From Verrucomicrobium sp. BvORR106 (GTDB lineage: Bacteria > Verrucomicrobiota > Verrucomicrobiia > Verrucomicrobiales > Verrucomicrobiaceae), in contig NZ_BATR01000112.1 of NCBI RefSeq assembly GCF_000739655.1, forward strand, positions 124,001 through 188,000: a DNA stretch of 64,000 nucleotides. Reading direction: 5' to 3'. A program made the position numbers and the translations under genes. A model generated the notes under the pieces. The model worked only from the letters and a program-made list of their open reading frames with translations, ran no database searches and was not told where the DNA came from. This document shows positions 1 through 7,693 of this stretch, one piece after another. Numbering within the stretch: the first letter of the stretch is position 1; each line of letters opens with the position of its first letter.

Positions 1-1222
1 ATGCATGGCTCAGAGTGGACGGTGTCGTCGCAAAAGGGAGGTGATGAAGAAAAGATATTTCATAGAACTAACCAGACGCGGCCCGCCATGAGCAGGTGAG
101 GCGTGCTGGTCAGAGCAGGGCGCGACACAGCTTCCGGTCTGCGGCAAAGGGCGGCAGGCGGCCTGGCAGTGCACACCCCTGTCCCGGTCAGGCGACCAGA
201 ACTTAAAGGGGAAATGAGTTAGGCGGGATCAACAGCCCGGGTGGGGCCCGGAGACAATGCTGGGAGGGGAAGGGAGCATGTATTAGCGATGGGTCCGTGG
301 CCTTCTCATCCTCGAGATCGGTCCACTGGAAGATACTGATTCCATCCGCTGTCTGGATAGGGAAAGACCGTGCAGCCGATTGGAAACTGCAAAGTACACT
401 AGTTCAGTGTGAATTGATCTTACGTCCCGGGTTTGGTTTGTCTAGAGGAATCAACAGATTTTTTAATTCTGACTGTCCAAGTGTACATTTGAATTTATAT
501 CGAAAAATCTTTACCGGTTGAGGTCACGACATAAATTGAATGCACGGGCGGAACTGAATTGGCCCGTGTACCTCCTGGAGGAAAGCTTCGCTGAGCCGTC
601 AACGGCAGGCGTTTCCTGCTGGCTTCTGGTTGCCGGTGGCAGCGGACGATGCCGCAGCTTCAGACTGGCGGGACGGATTCCCGCTGCGCTCTGCCTTTAG
701 GCGACTGGCATCTCGACCCCCTGACGGATCGTTTGACTCAACGAACCAAGTAGCCCTGCAACCGAGGATGAATCAGGCCTGCGGTAAGCCGGAAATGGTC
801 CATGAGTCAAAAACTCTGGCTTTTCAGGTGGACAACTCAAGTTTGCCACCTAGGTTCAATGCACACTGAATCAGTGTGCATTTGTTGGCGGCATTGATTC
901 TGTGGACCCATCCAGATAGCGGAAGGTAATCACGACATCACGATACACTGATCTCCAAGCGAGAAGGGCATCGGGCCTCCCTGACTCTTTTCACCCATGA
1001 TCCTTCCAGTCTCCTGACAGCATCTGCTCGCAACAACCACGCCTTGATGCGGAAGGGCAAAGAGGGGCCTGGGCATTCCCGAGAGGGCTGACCGGTCCAT
1101 ATTGGCCATTCCGCTATTGACGCCGCCAGGCCCGATGAGGCGAGGCGCGCGTGTCGGGAGACGTTGCTGGCAGTGGTCTGATGCCGACGCAGGAGCCGGT
1201 GGATCTTTGAAATAACTTCATC
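1..1222. other. Gene-free leader region
   Basis: No open reading frame here has recognisable protein features. The short frames near 297-869 lack a credible start context, have no family resemblance and overlap each other in different frames. The stretch at about 440-530 is clearly AT-richer than its surroundings and holds no gene I can name. It contains a perfect palindrome at 859-881 and a 7-bp stem at 543-549/562-568. A frame open from base 1 to the stop at 97-99 could be the tail of an upstream gene, but nothing in it is recognisable. Confidence 0.5.
859..881. repeat. Perfect 23-bp palindrome
   Basis: Two 11-base arms (ATGCACACTGA and its exact complement) flank a single central base. 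There is no T-run on either side, so it does not look like an intrinsic terminator. An operator for an unidentified dimeric regulator is possible. The nearest recognised start codon downstream is at 1223, too far for a simple repressor site of that gene. A related half-site sequence (TTCAGTGTG) occurs near 404-412. Confidence 0.5.
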
Positions 1223-2628
1223 ATGTCAAGTTTCCCCACTGTCAGCAAGCCCGCACCTGTCGTGCAGATTCAGGAGCTGCGTCCGCCCGAGGACAATCCC
1301 TGGCACGTCCGCCAAGTGCCGACCCAGGCAACGCAGCCTTCACCTGAGCCCGATAATCTGACTGGGGTACCTGCCGCACCCGCACCGACGACACCGCCGA
1401 CACCGCCGACACCGCCGATTGGGGGCTCTTCATTGCCTGCCGCCTCCCTGCCAGCCTCACCAGTGGTTGCGAGTTACTGGCGCCGGTTGGGTGGGGGTTC
1501 GCTTTTGCTGAGCCTTGGCATCCATGCCGCGTTGCTGACTCTCGCAGCTTTTGTGGTCAGCACGTTGGTGACGGAGCGCAAGGTGGACTTCCTCCCTGGA
1601 GGTGGCAGCAAGCAAGGTCAGGAAGCCACCCGTGAGTTGGCGCATCAGGTGCAGGCCAAAAGATACAATCATCTGCAGAATCCGCTGCCGCGTCAGCGCC
1701 TGGTCAGCACCAGTGACCGGGCTTCGATAGCGCTTCCAGACCTGCCTCTGGAGGCGCTGGAGATGCCGGATTCAGGTGAGTTTCTGGGCACGCAGTCCAT
1801 GAAGGCAGGTGGCTTCGGCTCTCTGGGAAAAGGGGGGGATCGGGCGTGGGCATGGGCATTGGCTCAGCCAGGGGAGTCAGCTTCTTCGGCTTCAGCACGC
1901 CGCTCGATCGCGTGGCTTTCATCCTGGACTTCTCGAACTCGATGAAAGTCTCCCAAATGGATCTGGTGGTGGCGGAGATGGGCAAGACGCTTTCCAAACT
2001 CCCGCCTCGATCCCAGTACCAAGTGATTCTCTTTGCGGGTGGGGCCCGGTTTGCTGGCAGTCGCTGGAAGATCGACCAGCAGCGGGGTGACCAGCGGGTT
2101 ACCTATGCTGTTCATCGGAGCCGGACGAAGTACCGCTTCTTCTCACCCAATGGCGTGGCCAGCGACTGGGCCTTCGAAGGGAAGGATGAGGAACTGCCAT
2201 CCGACGACTGGATCGACTCCTCGCCTTTGCACACCCGGGAAACGATGAAGGACCTGGAGGGCAAGGATCGGTGGTTCGGCACGGATTGGCGCTGGCCCTT
2301 CAAGATCGCGCTGAACATGAACCCTGCGCCGAAGACCATCATCTTCATGACCGACGGCACGGGTGGCGCGGACGTGGATCTTATTCTGGGCTACAACAAA
2401 GAGAAGAAGGCCCACGCCAGCATCAACACCTTCCTGATGCACACCAGTGCGGGTGCCCCGGCCATGCAGCGTCTGGCGCATGAGACGGGCGGCCGATTTC
2501 ACATCGTCTTCAATGACGGCACTCCGCTGGATGGGGCTGCGTACTTTGCTGATCGGGGCAAGTATGACCAGATGTTGCGGGAGAAGGACTCGCCCGCTAC
2601 CACGGCGGGGTTGTCCGCCAAGAAGTGA
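1223..2628 (+). CDS. von Willebrand factor A-domain membrane protein, frameshifted
   Basis: The reading frame breaks at a G7 run (1832-1838). Frame one gives a Pro/Thr-rich N-terminus with tandem TPP repeats (residues 56-65) and one transmembrane segment (about 90-116). The second frame, one base off, continues with a Gly-rich linker and a von Willebrand A domain. That domain starts at VAFILDFSNSM, whose D-x-S-x-S is the metal-ion-dependent adhesion site, and later has MTDGTGG. Restoring one G gives a single protein of about 468 residues: cytoplasmic proline-rich tail, membrane anchor, then an external vWA domain. Such proteins in this type of genome are usually uncharacterised and may bind protein partners through the metal site. 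The break is more likely a sequence error or a slippage site than true decay, because both halves keep normal coding character. Confidence 0.75.
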
Positions 2629-2665
2629 GGGGATACGACCAAGAAGATTGCGCGGGCGGTCTGGA

Positions 2666-3249
2666 CTACGAGCCATTGGAGGGCCTGGCGACCTTGCGAT
2701 AGAGCATGTCGGAAAGCTCCTGCCACATCCCGGTACTTCCGTAGTAGTCAATCTGGAGACCTGAGTGCTTGGTGAAAATCACTGCAGACTGGCGAGCGCG
2801 AAAGAGCAGGACAAGGTGCTGGGCACCTCCTTGTTCCGCTGGAGTGGTCTCGAACTCTGACAAGATATCGGGCGTCCAGTGTTCTGCCGAAAACTCTCGC
2901 TCCCAGTGGGGGACCAAAAATGCCCCGTCGTCGTTCGTGGCGTAGAGGATCGATGCCTCGTTTCTGCTGGCGAGTGCCCCAAATGGCTGAACAAGCTTTG
3001 GATTGGTTCTCCGCCGTTGAGTTTCCATTCCCGGTGCGGTTCCGGGCTGGCGGGTTCGAGGTACATGTCAGTCGTGAGGGAGATTGACTTGGCGGCAAAG
3101 ATGCGACGACGCTTGCCGAGTCGTTCTGGGTGCCACGACAGCTCATCAAACAGCCTGAAGCGTAGCCACGCGTCGTCGTAGAGGGCTCTGTCCATGTGGG
3201 GGTGGACCATAGACAGGATGAATCCTGTGTCGACGTCCTTGGCGCTCAA
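2666..3249 (-). CDS. Hypothetical protein, frameshifted
   Basis: The gene begins with a TTG that overlaps the stop of the hydrolase gene upstream of it (AAT-TGA / TTG-AGC), indicating translational coupling. Frame one reads sensibly to about ...WKLNGGEP. The following sensible sequence (NPKLVQPFGALASRNEAS...) is in another frame and runs to the stop at 2666. One missing base in a short T run near 3003-3004 (an AAA on the coding strand) would join them into about 194 residues. I recognise no domain and no signal peptide. Conserved-looking aromatic and charged residues (HWEREFSAEHW) suggest a real protein. Its coupling to the lipase-like gene suggests a related job, but function is unknown. Confidence 0.5.
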
Positions 3250-4511
3250 TTTGCCAGCAGCTTCTCCACCCAGCGGAGGGTTTCCTCCTGGTTCAAGATC
3301 TCCACGTGTTCCCGGGTCAGATGTTTGAAGGAGGTGGTGCTTTGCTTGATGCGGAGGTCGGTTTCGCTCTCCACGGTGACCACGCCGTCGTTGAGTTCTT
3401 TCATCCAGAAGGGGCCGCCATCGATGGAGCCGTACACAAGGTCATGGGTGGTGCCGCGGGGAAGGGGCGTGCTGTAGATCCGGGCAAGGAAGTCGCTGTT
3501 GGGTGTCACATCCAGCCAAGAGGGGACCGGCTTTTTGAGGTGACGGATGCCATGCTCGGCGGCCTTGTGTCCGCCCCAGGGGGTGGAGATGGAAACAAAC
3601 TTGGGAATGAAGTTCTGGCCTTCATCCGCCACGGCGGTGCAGATGGCTGGGCGCGAGACTTGGCCGCCCATGCTGTGGGCAACGACGTAGCATTGTGTAA
3701 AGTCATACTGGCGCTTGAGCGAGCGCAAGCCGAGAGAGAGGGCCCCCGAGACGCGGTCCAGCCGCATGCCGCTGGGGTAGTGGTAGAACCAGAGCTGGTA
3801 TTTCTTCCGGTCAAAGTGGTTGATGAAATAACGCCAGTCCTGCGGACTGCCGCCGATGCCGTAAACGAACAGCACCGGAATTCGGTGGGGATCGTAGGGT
3901 TCGGTGAAGTAGATGCCGAGGGTGTTCTTACTCAGAAAGTCCAGCGGGCGCCACAAGCCGCTGCTGCCTGCCTCCGGAGCAAACCTGGGATCGTCCAGCG
4001 AGGCTACTTCACCCAGGGCGAGGTTGGTCTTGCCACCCAGGGCGTCGTTCTGCTTGGGCACCTGGATGACGGTGCCTGGGGGCAGTCCGTGGTCTCTGCG
4101 GAGTGTGAGCGGCCAGATCTTGGGCTTCACGCTGGGATCCGTCAGGGACAGCGGCTTGACGTCTTTGATGAAGTCGAGCGGCTCGCCTGCATCATAGGCG
4201 TTGTTGCCATTGTCATCGGTGAACGCTCCTACGCGATACAGGTGGTCCAGGCCCAAGTTAAACGAGGCGATACCGCTGGCAGGAACTTGCTGAAAGCCCG
4301 CTGAGTCTTTGCGGCTGCCGTTCTCCATGCGCCAGGCGAGGGCATAGGTGGCAGGCTGGGACCTGGGTGGGGGAGTAACCCGTACCGTGACATTGCCGCG
4401 GGCCTCCAGGGTCTCCACATGCTTTCGCAGCCCGATCAGGCCGCAGGAGGTGAGCAGGGTGGCGACCAGCATGCCGCTGGTGCCAAGCGCGAAGGCTGGA
4501 TGGATCTTCAT
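3246..4511 (-). CDS. Alpha/beta-hydrolase lipoprotein (lipase-like)
   Basis: About 421 residues from the ATG at 4511. A longer upstream frame exists but would bury the signal. The N-terminus is a lipoprotein signal peptide with lipobox LLTSC, so the protein is probably membrane-anchored on the outside of the inner membrane or in the outer membrane. The middle region resembles a carboxypeptidase-regulatory or beta-sandwich domain (TYALAWRMENG..., FNLGLDHLYRVGAF). The catalytic part has the oxyanion segment IPVLFVYGIGGSP, the nucleophile elbow AHSMGG (G-x-S-x-G variant with Ala first) and a late His-rich segment (HLTREHVE). It probably hydrolyses an ester or lipid; substrate unknown. The next upstream gene on the same strand is another hydrolase of the same fold, 32 bases away, so the two probably form an operon. 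Confidence 0.8.
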   Translation of the reverse strand: MKIHPAFALGTSGMLVATLLTSCGLIGLRKHVETLEARGNVTVRVTPPPRSQPATYALAWRMENGSRKDSAGFQQVPASGIASFNLGLDHLYRVGAFTDDNGNNAYDAGEPLDFIKDVKPLSLTDPSVKPKIWPLTLRRDHGLPPGTVIQVPKQNDALGGKTNLALGEVASLDDPRFAPEAGSSGLWRPLDFLSKNTLGIYFTEPYDPHRIPVLFVYGIGGSPQDWRYFINHFDRKKYQLWFYHYPSGMRLDRVSGALSLGLRSLKRQYDFTQCYVVAHSMGGQVSRPAICTAVADEGQNFIPKFVSISTPWGGHKAAEHGIRHLKKPVPSWLDVTPNSDFLARIYSTPLPRGTTHDLVYGSIDGGPFWMKELNDGVVTVESETDLRIKQSTTSFKHLTREHVEILNQEETLRWVEKLLAN

Positions 4512-4543
4512 GGCACGGCTGGACGGTGGAGCTGTCTGAGATG

Positions 4544-6175
4544 TCAGCGGTAGGAAATCGTCTTGAGGTGGAGCAGCAGAATGCGGCGGATCTCTGCAAT
4601 GGCCTCGGCCTTGGCATGCGCGCCATGGTCGGCATTGACGACGAGCTCGGACTCCACGTTGGGCAGGTGGGCGCTGGTGTAGGGCACCACTCCGTCTGAG
4701 CACTTCGGATCGGTGAGTAGGCGTCCGTCCCGGTTCCCGACGATGGAGTGGATGTGGAGTCCGGGCTTGAGCTCGAGCTGGGTGGAGGTTTTCACAAAGC
4801 GGGACTCAGGGTTGAGGTTCTCGATACTGCTGGGGATGCCCTTGCCCAGGAATTTCTTCATCATGGGGTTGTCAGGACCATCGCCCTGGATGAGGTCGTA
4901 GGTGGAACCGAGGATGCGGCCTGGCAGGCTGATCACGCCGCGGCCGATGGCTCCGGCCAGGCCCTGAGCCATCTTGCTGCCCTGGTGTGGCGTGCAGACA
5001 AAGATGACGCGATCCACGTGCGAGTTGGGCTCGAACTCCATGTAGGGTTTGAACGCCTCACGCTCCTGCGGGCTGAGCTTGAGTTTGTCCGGCGTGTCTC
5101 CCAGGATGTTCATCCAGAGCCGGTCGCCGCTGCGGACAAGCTGCATCTTGCTGAGGAGGCCGCCCATGCTATGGCCGATGAGGACCATGTGATCGGCGGC
5201 TTTGTCGTTGCCGAGCCGATGCAGCTCATCATGAAGACCTGCCAGTTCCGAGCGCAGATTTTTGGCGCTGAAGGCGACAGGTACGCCGGAGGGATAGCGA
5301 AAGAAGAAGATCTGATATTTTTTCCGGATCACGGGATCGGCCGTCAGCTCATTGAAGGCGTTTTGCCAGGTGAGGGGGCGGGACATGAGGCCATGCACAA
5401 AGATGACGGGCACGCGGTCTGGAGCAGGCGGTTCGAGCCCAAACAAACCCATCTTGTCGAGATACTTCGCGCTGTTTCGCATCGCGCCGAAGCCGGACAT
5501 GCCCAGATCCTTGCGGGTGGACACTGCTTGCAGGATCCATTCCCCCGGAGCGCTGAAGTCGGCCGCCAGTGGCTGGCGCTTGCCTGAGACGACGGCAGTT
5601 TCCTCACGCCGCACGTCATGCACGACCAGCCTGACCTCACGCCCTGCAGGAGAGGGGGGACCAAAGGCAAGCGTGACCGTAACGGGGTGGAGGTAACCGA
5701 CTTCTGAGAGGAAGGGGTGGGTCTTCCTCCGCTCTTCCGTGCTGAACCAGTGGGCGACGAACGGGGTGCCCACTCCGGGACGGAGTACGGGGTTTGCCAG
5801 CTTCCGCTTTTCCTGCGGCACGACAGGAACCAGTTCATCGATCTGGATATCAGCCGGGGCGGTGGCAGTGAGTCGGTAGGTTTGGCCTCCATGCTGTACC
5901 AGCATGGGGGTCCGGTTCTTGAACCCGCCCGCCTGCTCCTGCCAGGCCACCACCACTTCCTCGGTGACGTGGGCGGAGATCGGCGGGGTGTTGACGCTGG
6001 CAGGAGATCTGGCGGCATCAAGACTCTCTGTGGTGGCGAGGGCCTTTCCGAGGGGATCCGCGTCCTTCACACCGGCCGACGGCAGGGTCGAGCAGGCATT
6101 GAGCGAGGCGCAGAGGGCGGTGCACAGGACTAGGTCGCGGAGCGACATGCGTGTAAGGGGAGCCATCATCGCCAT
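4544..6175 (-). CDS. Alpha/beta-hydrolase lipoprotein (lipase-like)
   Basis: Up to 543 residues; ATG codons at 6175, 6166 and 6148 all give a usable lipoprotein signal ending in lipobox LNACS. An N-terminal domain of about 230 residues without clear identity precedes the hydrolase core. The core has the oxyanion loop VPVIFVHGLMS, the nucleophile elbow GHSMGG, an acid segment KCSDGVVPY and a terminal His (NADHGAH), so the full triad is visible. Related to triacylglycerol-lipase/PGAP1-like esterases. A 16-bp operator-like palindrome lies 29 bases upstream of the start (6205-6220). It forms a two- or three-gene operon with the genes down to 2666. It differs from the downstream paralogue in its larger N-terminal domain. 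Confidence 0.82.
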   Translation of the reverse strand: MAMMAPLTRMSLRDLVLCTALCASLNACSTLPSAGVKDADPLGKALATTESLDAARSPASVNTPPISAHVTEEVVVAWQEQAGGFKNRTPMLVQHGGQTYRLTATAPADIQIDELVPVVPQEKRKLANPVLRPGVGTPFVAHWFSTEERRKTHPFLSEVGYLHPVTVTLAFGPPSPAGREVRLVVHDVRREETAVVSGKRQPLAADFSAPGEWILQAVSTRKDLGMSGFGAMRNSAKYLDKMGLFGLEPPAPDRVPVIFVHGLMSRPLTWQNAFNELTADPVIRKKYQIFFFRYPSGVPVAFSAKNLRSELAGLHDELHRLGNDKAADHMVLIGHSMGGLLSKMQLVRSGDRLWMNILGDTPDKLKLSPQEREAFKPYMEFEPNSHVDRVIFVCTPHQGSKMAQGLAGAIGRGVISLPGRILGSTYDLIQGDGPDNPMMKKFLGKGIPSSIENLNPESRFVKTSTQLELKPGLHIHSIVGNRDGRLLTDPKCSDGVVPYTSAHLPNVESELVVNADHGAHAKAEAIAEIRRILLLHLKTISYR

Positions 6176-6204
6176 TCTGCACGGGGATGGGCGGCTTATC
6201 TATG

Positions 6205-6220
6205 AGTCCTTGGTCCTATT
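6205..6220 (+). promoter_or_regulatory. Palindromic operator, site A
   Basis: AGTCCTTGGTCCTATT matches the recurring near-palindrome CGGACCWAGGTCCTAT found upstream of seven units in this window. It lies 29 bases upstream of the hydrolase start at 6175. The left half-site is weaker (AGTCC for GGACC). Role inferred from recurrence and placement. Confidence 0.55.
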
Positions 6221-6233
6221 TCGCCAAGGACTC

Positions 6234-6632
6234 TCAGCCGCCTTGCGCTCCGAGCGGACGGGGTTTGGTCACGGCCCAGGCAATGGCATCCAGAAGGGCC
6301 TGGCCATCGACGGGCTTCCGGAACAGTGCGACGGCCCCAAGCTGTTGGGCCTGGTCTCGTAGTTCTTTGTTGTCGTGGGCCGTGATGAAGATGACTGGAA
6401 TCTGCCGGCCCGAGTGGGCCAGCTTGTCCGGCAGCTCGAGGCCGCTTGTGCCGTGCATCATCACATCAGAGACGATGCAGGAATTGGCATCGGTGACTCT
6501 GGCGTTCAGAAATTCTTCCACACAGCTGAAGGTCTGCGCCTCCATCGTGGCGGATCGCAGCAGTCGTGCATACGCAGCCCTGACTGACGGATCGTCGTCC
6601 ACGATATAAACATGTATCGGCGGGGGTAACAT
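6234..6632 (-). CDS. Stand-alone receiver-domain response regulator (FixJ-type)
   Basis: About 132 residues from the ATG at 6632; a TTG at 6659 would add nine residues. It is a single receiver domain: acidic pocket VDDDPS, phosphoacceptor Asp in CIVSDVMM, Thr/Ser switch in FITAHD, and KPVD lysine near the end. The sequence is closest in style to FixJ receivers but has no DNA-binding domain. It may act as a phosphate sink or as a competing partner for the kinase that serves the FixJ-type regulator next door (6842-7516). A palindromic operator lies 48 bases upstream, so it is probably a target of that same regulator, giving a feedback loop. Single gene, same strand as its neighbours. Confidence 0.85.
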   Translation of the reverse strand: MLPPPIHVYIVDDDPSVRAAYARLLRSATMEAQTFSCVEEFLNARVTDANSCIVSDVMMHGTSGLELPDKLAHSGRQIPVIFITAHDNKELRDQAQQLGAVALFRKPVDGQALLDAIAWAVTKPRPLGAQGG

Positions 6633-6680
6633 GGCGTTGGAGTCGGGATTACACTCCAATATTCGCGCGTCGCAGCCTAT

Positions 6681-6696
6681 CGGACCTAGGTCTTAC
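6681..6696 (+). promoter_or_regulatory. Palindromic operator, site B
   Basis: CGGACCTAGGTCTTAC, an almost complete match to the consensus, with the core GACCTAGGTC fully palindromic. It sits 48 bases upstream of the receiver-protein start at 6632 and between the two FixJ-type regulator genes. Confidence 0.6.
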
Positions 6697-6841
6697 ATGA
6701 GGCTCCGGGATCATACGGAGGGCTAGTCGCTGATTCGAGTCACCTGTTTGGACTCGTTGAAGCGCGTTGGCCAGATCGTGCAGAGCTCTGCAGTGATGAA
6801 ACTAACTGTTGATCAGCGGAGTAGCAAAATGCCGGTGGCGG

Positions 6842-7516
6842 CTAGTTGAGTCTGGGGGACTCCATGGGGCGCACGCCAGCGGCTTGCGCCGAACGCACCA
6901 AATCGGCAACAGAGTACACACCCATCTTTTCCATGACGCGGCCGCGGTGAATTTTTACGGTCTTTTCTGCAGCGCCTAAGACATCGGCAATTTGCTTGTT
7001 GAGCATGCCCGCGATCACGCAACGCATGACCTCCACCTCACGTGCAGTCAGGGACTGGAGCCGATTTTTGGCAGCGATGCTTTCTTGTGCACTTAGGCGG
7101 GCCTGATTGGACCGTTCCAGTGCGGCGGCGATGGCGGTGTAGAGCCTGTCCTCCTCTACCGGTTTCGTGAGAAAATCGACGGCTCCGGCCTTCATGGCCG
7201 TGGCGCAGGTGGGCACGTCCCCGTGGCCTGTCAGAAACACGATCTGCATGCCCTTGTCGGCGAGATTTTGCTGGAGCTCCAGTCCGTCGAATCCCGGCAT
7301 GCACACATCCAGCACCAGGCAGCAGGCCTCGGGATGCGGAGTTAGGCGGGACCATTCCAGGTAGGTGGCGGCAGAGGGGAAGCTGGTGGCCTGCATCCGC
7401 CAGGAACGGATCAGTCGCTCGATGCTTCTGCGGACCGGACCGTCGTCATCCACCACACACACCATTCCTGCCGGATGGGCAGGCGGAGACTCCATCATCG
7501 TTGGTTCTGCTTGCAT
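6842..7516 (-). CDS. FixJ/NarL-type response regulator with LuxR DNA-binding domain
   Basis: About 224 residues from ATG 7516; another ATG is at 7498 and a TTG at 7567. The N-terminal receiver has the acidic pair VVDDDGP, phosphoacceptor Asp in LVLDVCMPGFDG, Thr in FLTGHGD and Lys in LTKPVEED. The C-terminal LuxR helix-turn-helix contains LTAREVEVMRCVIAGMLNKQIAD and KTVKIHRGRVMEKM, typical of the FixJ/TodT subgroup, whose partners are kinases with a HELxQP H-box. No kinase is adjacent; the propeller kinase at 16883-20067 has such an H-box and is the best candidate in the window. It is divergent from the porin gene, with a palindromic operator between them. I infer that this protein binds that operator and its six relatives. 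Confidence 0.88.
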   Translation of the reverse strand: MQAEPTMMESPPAHPAGMVCVVDDDGPVRRSIERLIRSWRMQATSFPSAATYLEWSRLTPHPEACCLVLDVCMPGFDGLELQQNLADKGMQIVFLTGHGDVPTCATAMKAGAVDFLTKPVEEDRLYTAIAAALERSNQARLSAQESIAAKNRLQSLTAREVEVMRCVIAGMLNKQIADVLGAAEKTVKIHRGRVMEKMGVYSVADLVRSAQAAGVRPMESPRLN

Positions 7517-7639
7517 ACATGGCTCCCAGAGTTCGTCATTTTTCTCCGTTCCTTGGCGAAGTGTCAAGCTAATCTCTAGTTTCTACAATCGAAATTGGTT
7601 GAGCTTTAGGTGCATGCTAATGCATTGGAAAGGAAGGAA

Positions 7640-7655
7640 TAGGACCAAGGTCCGA
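7640..7655 (-). promoter_or_regulatory. Palindromic operator, site C
   Basis: TAGGACCAAGGTCCGA on the + strand is the consensus read from the other strand, with perfect GGACC/GGTCC half-sites around AA. It lies 38 bases upstream of the porin start (7694) and 123 bases upstream of the divergent FixJ-type regulator, so it could serve both. Confidence 0.65.
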
Positions 7656-7693
7656 TGGTCTGATGGGGAGAGATTCGTCATGCTGCGGCCCAG

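Noticed and set aside
297-869. Three short overlapping frames in the leader region
   Set aside because: No start context, no domain, different frames overlap each other, and base composition does not show codon bias.
1090-1097. GACCGGTC upstream of the vWA gene as an eighth operator
   Set aside because: The two half-sites abut without the two-base spacer and the flanking CGG...CTAT bases are missing.
1388-1420. Tandem ACACCGCCG units as a possible CRISPR or VNTR locus
   Set aside because: They encode the TPP repeats of the vWA protein and are too short and unspaced for CRISPR.
1832-1838. Programmed -1 frameshift in the vWA gene
   Set aside because: AAAAGGGGGGG could allow slippage, but the same one-G-short pattern occurs in unrelated genes here, so sequence error or length variation is the simpler reading.
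3306-4304. Long plus-strand frame opposite the hydrolase gene
   Set aside because: It is the antisense shadow of the lipoprotein hydrolase; its translation has no signal, domain or sensible composition.
4748-5587. Long plus-strand frame opposite the second hydrolase
   Set aside because: Antisense shadow in high-GC DNA; the minus-strand gene has a full catalytic triad and signal peptide.
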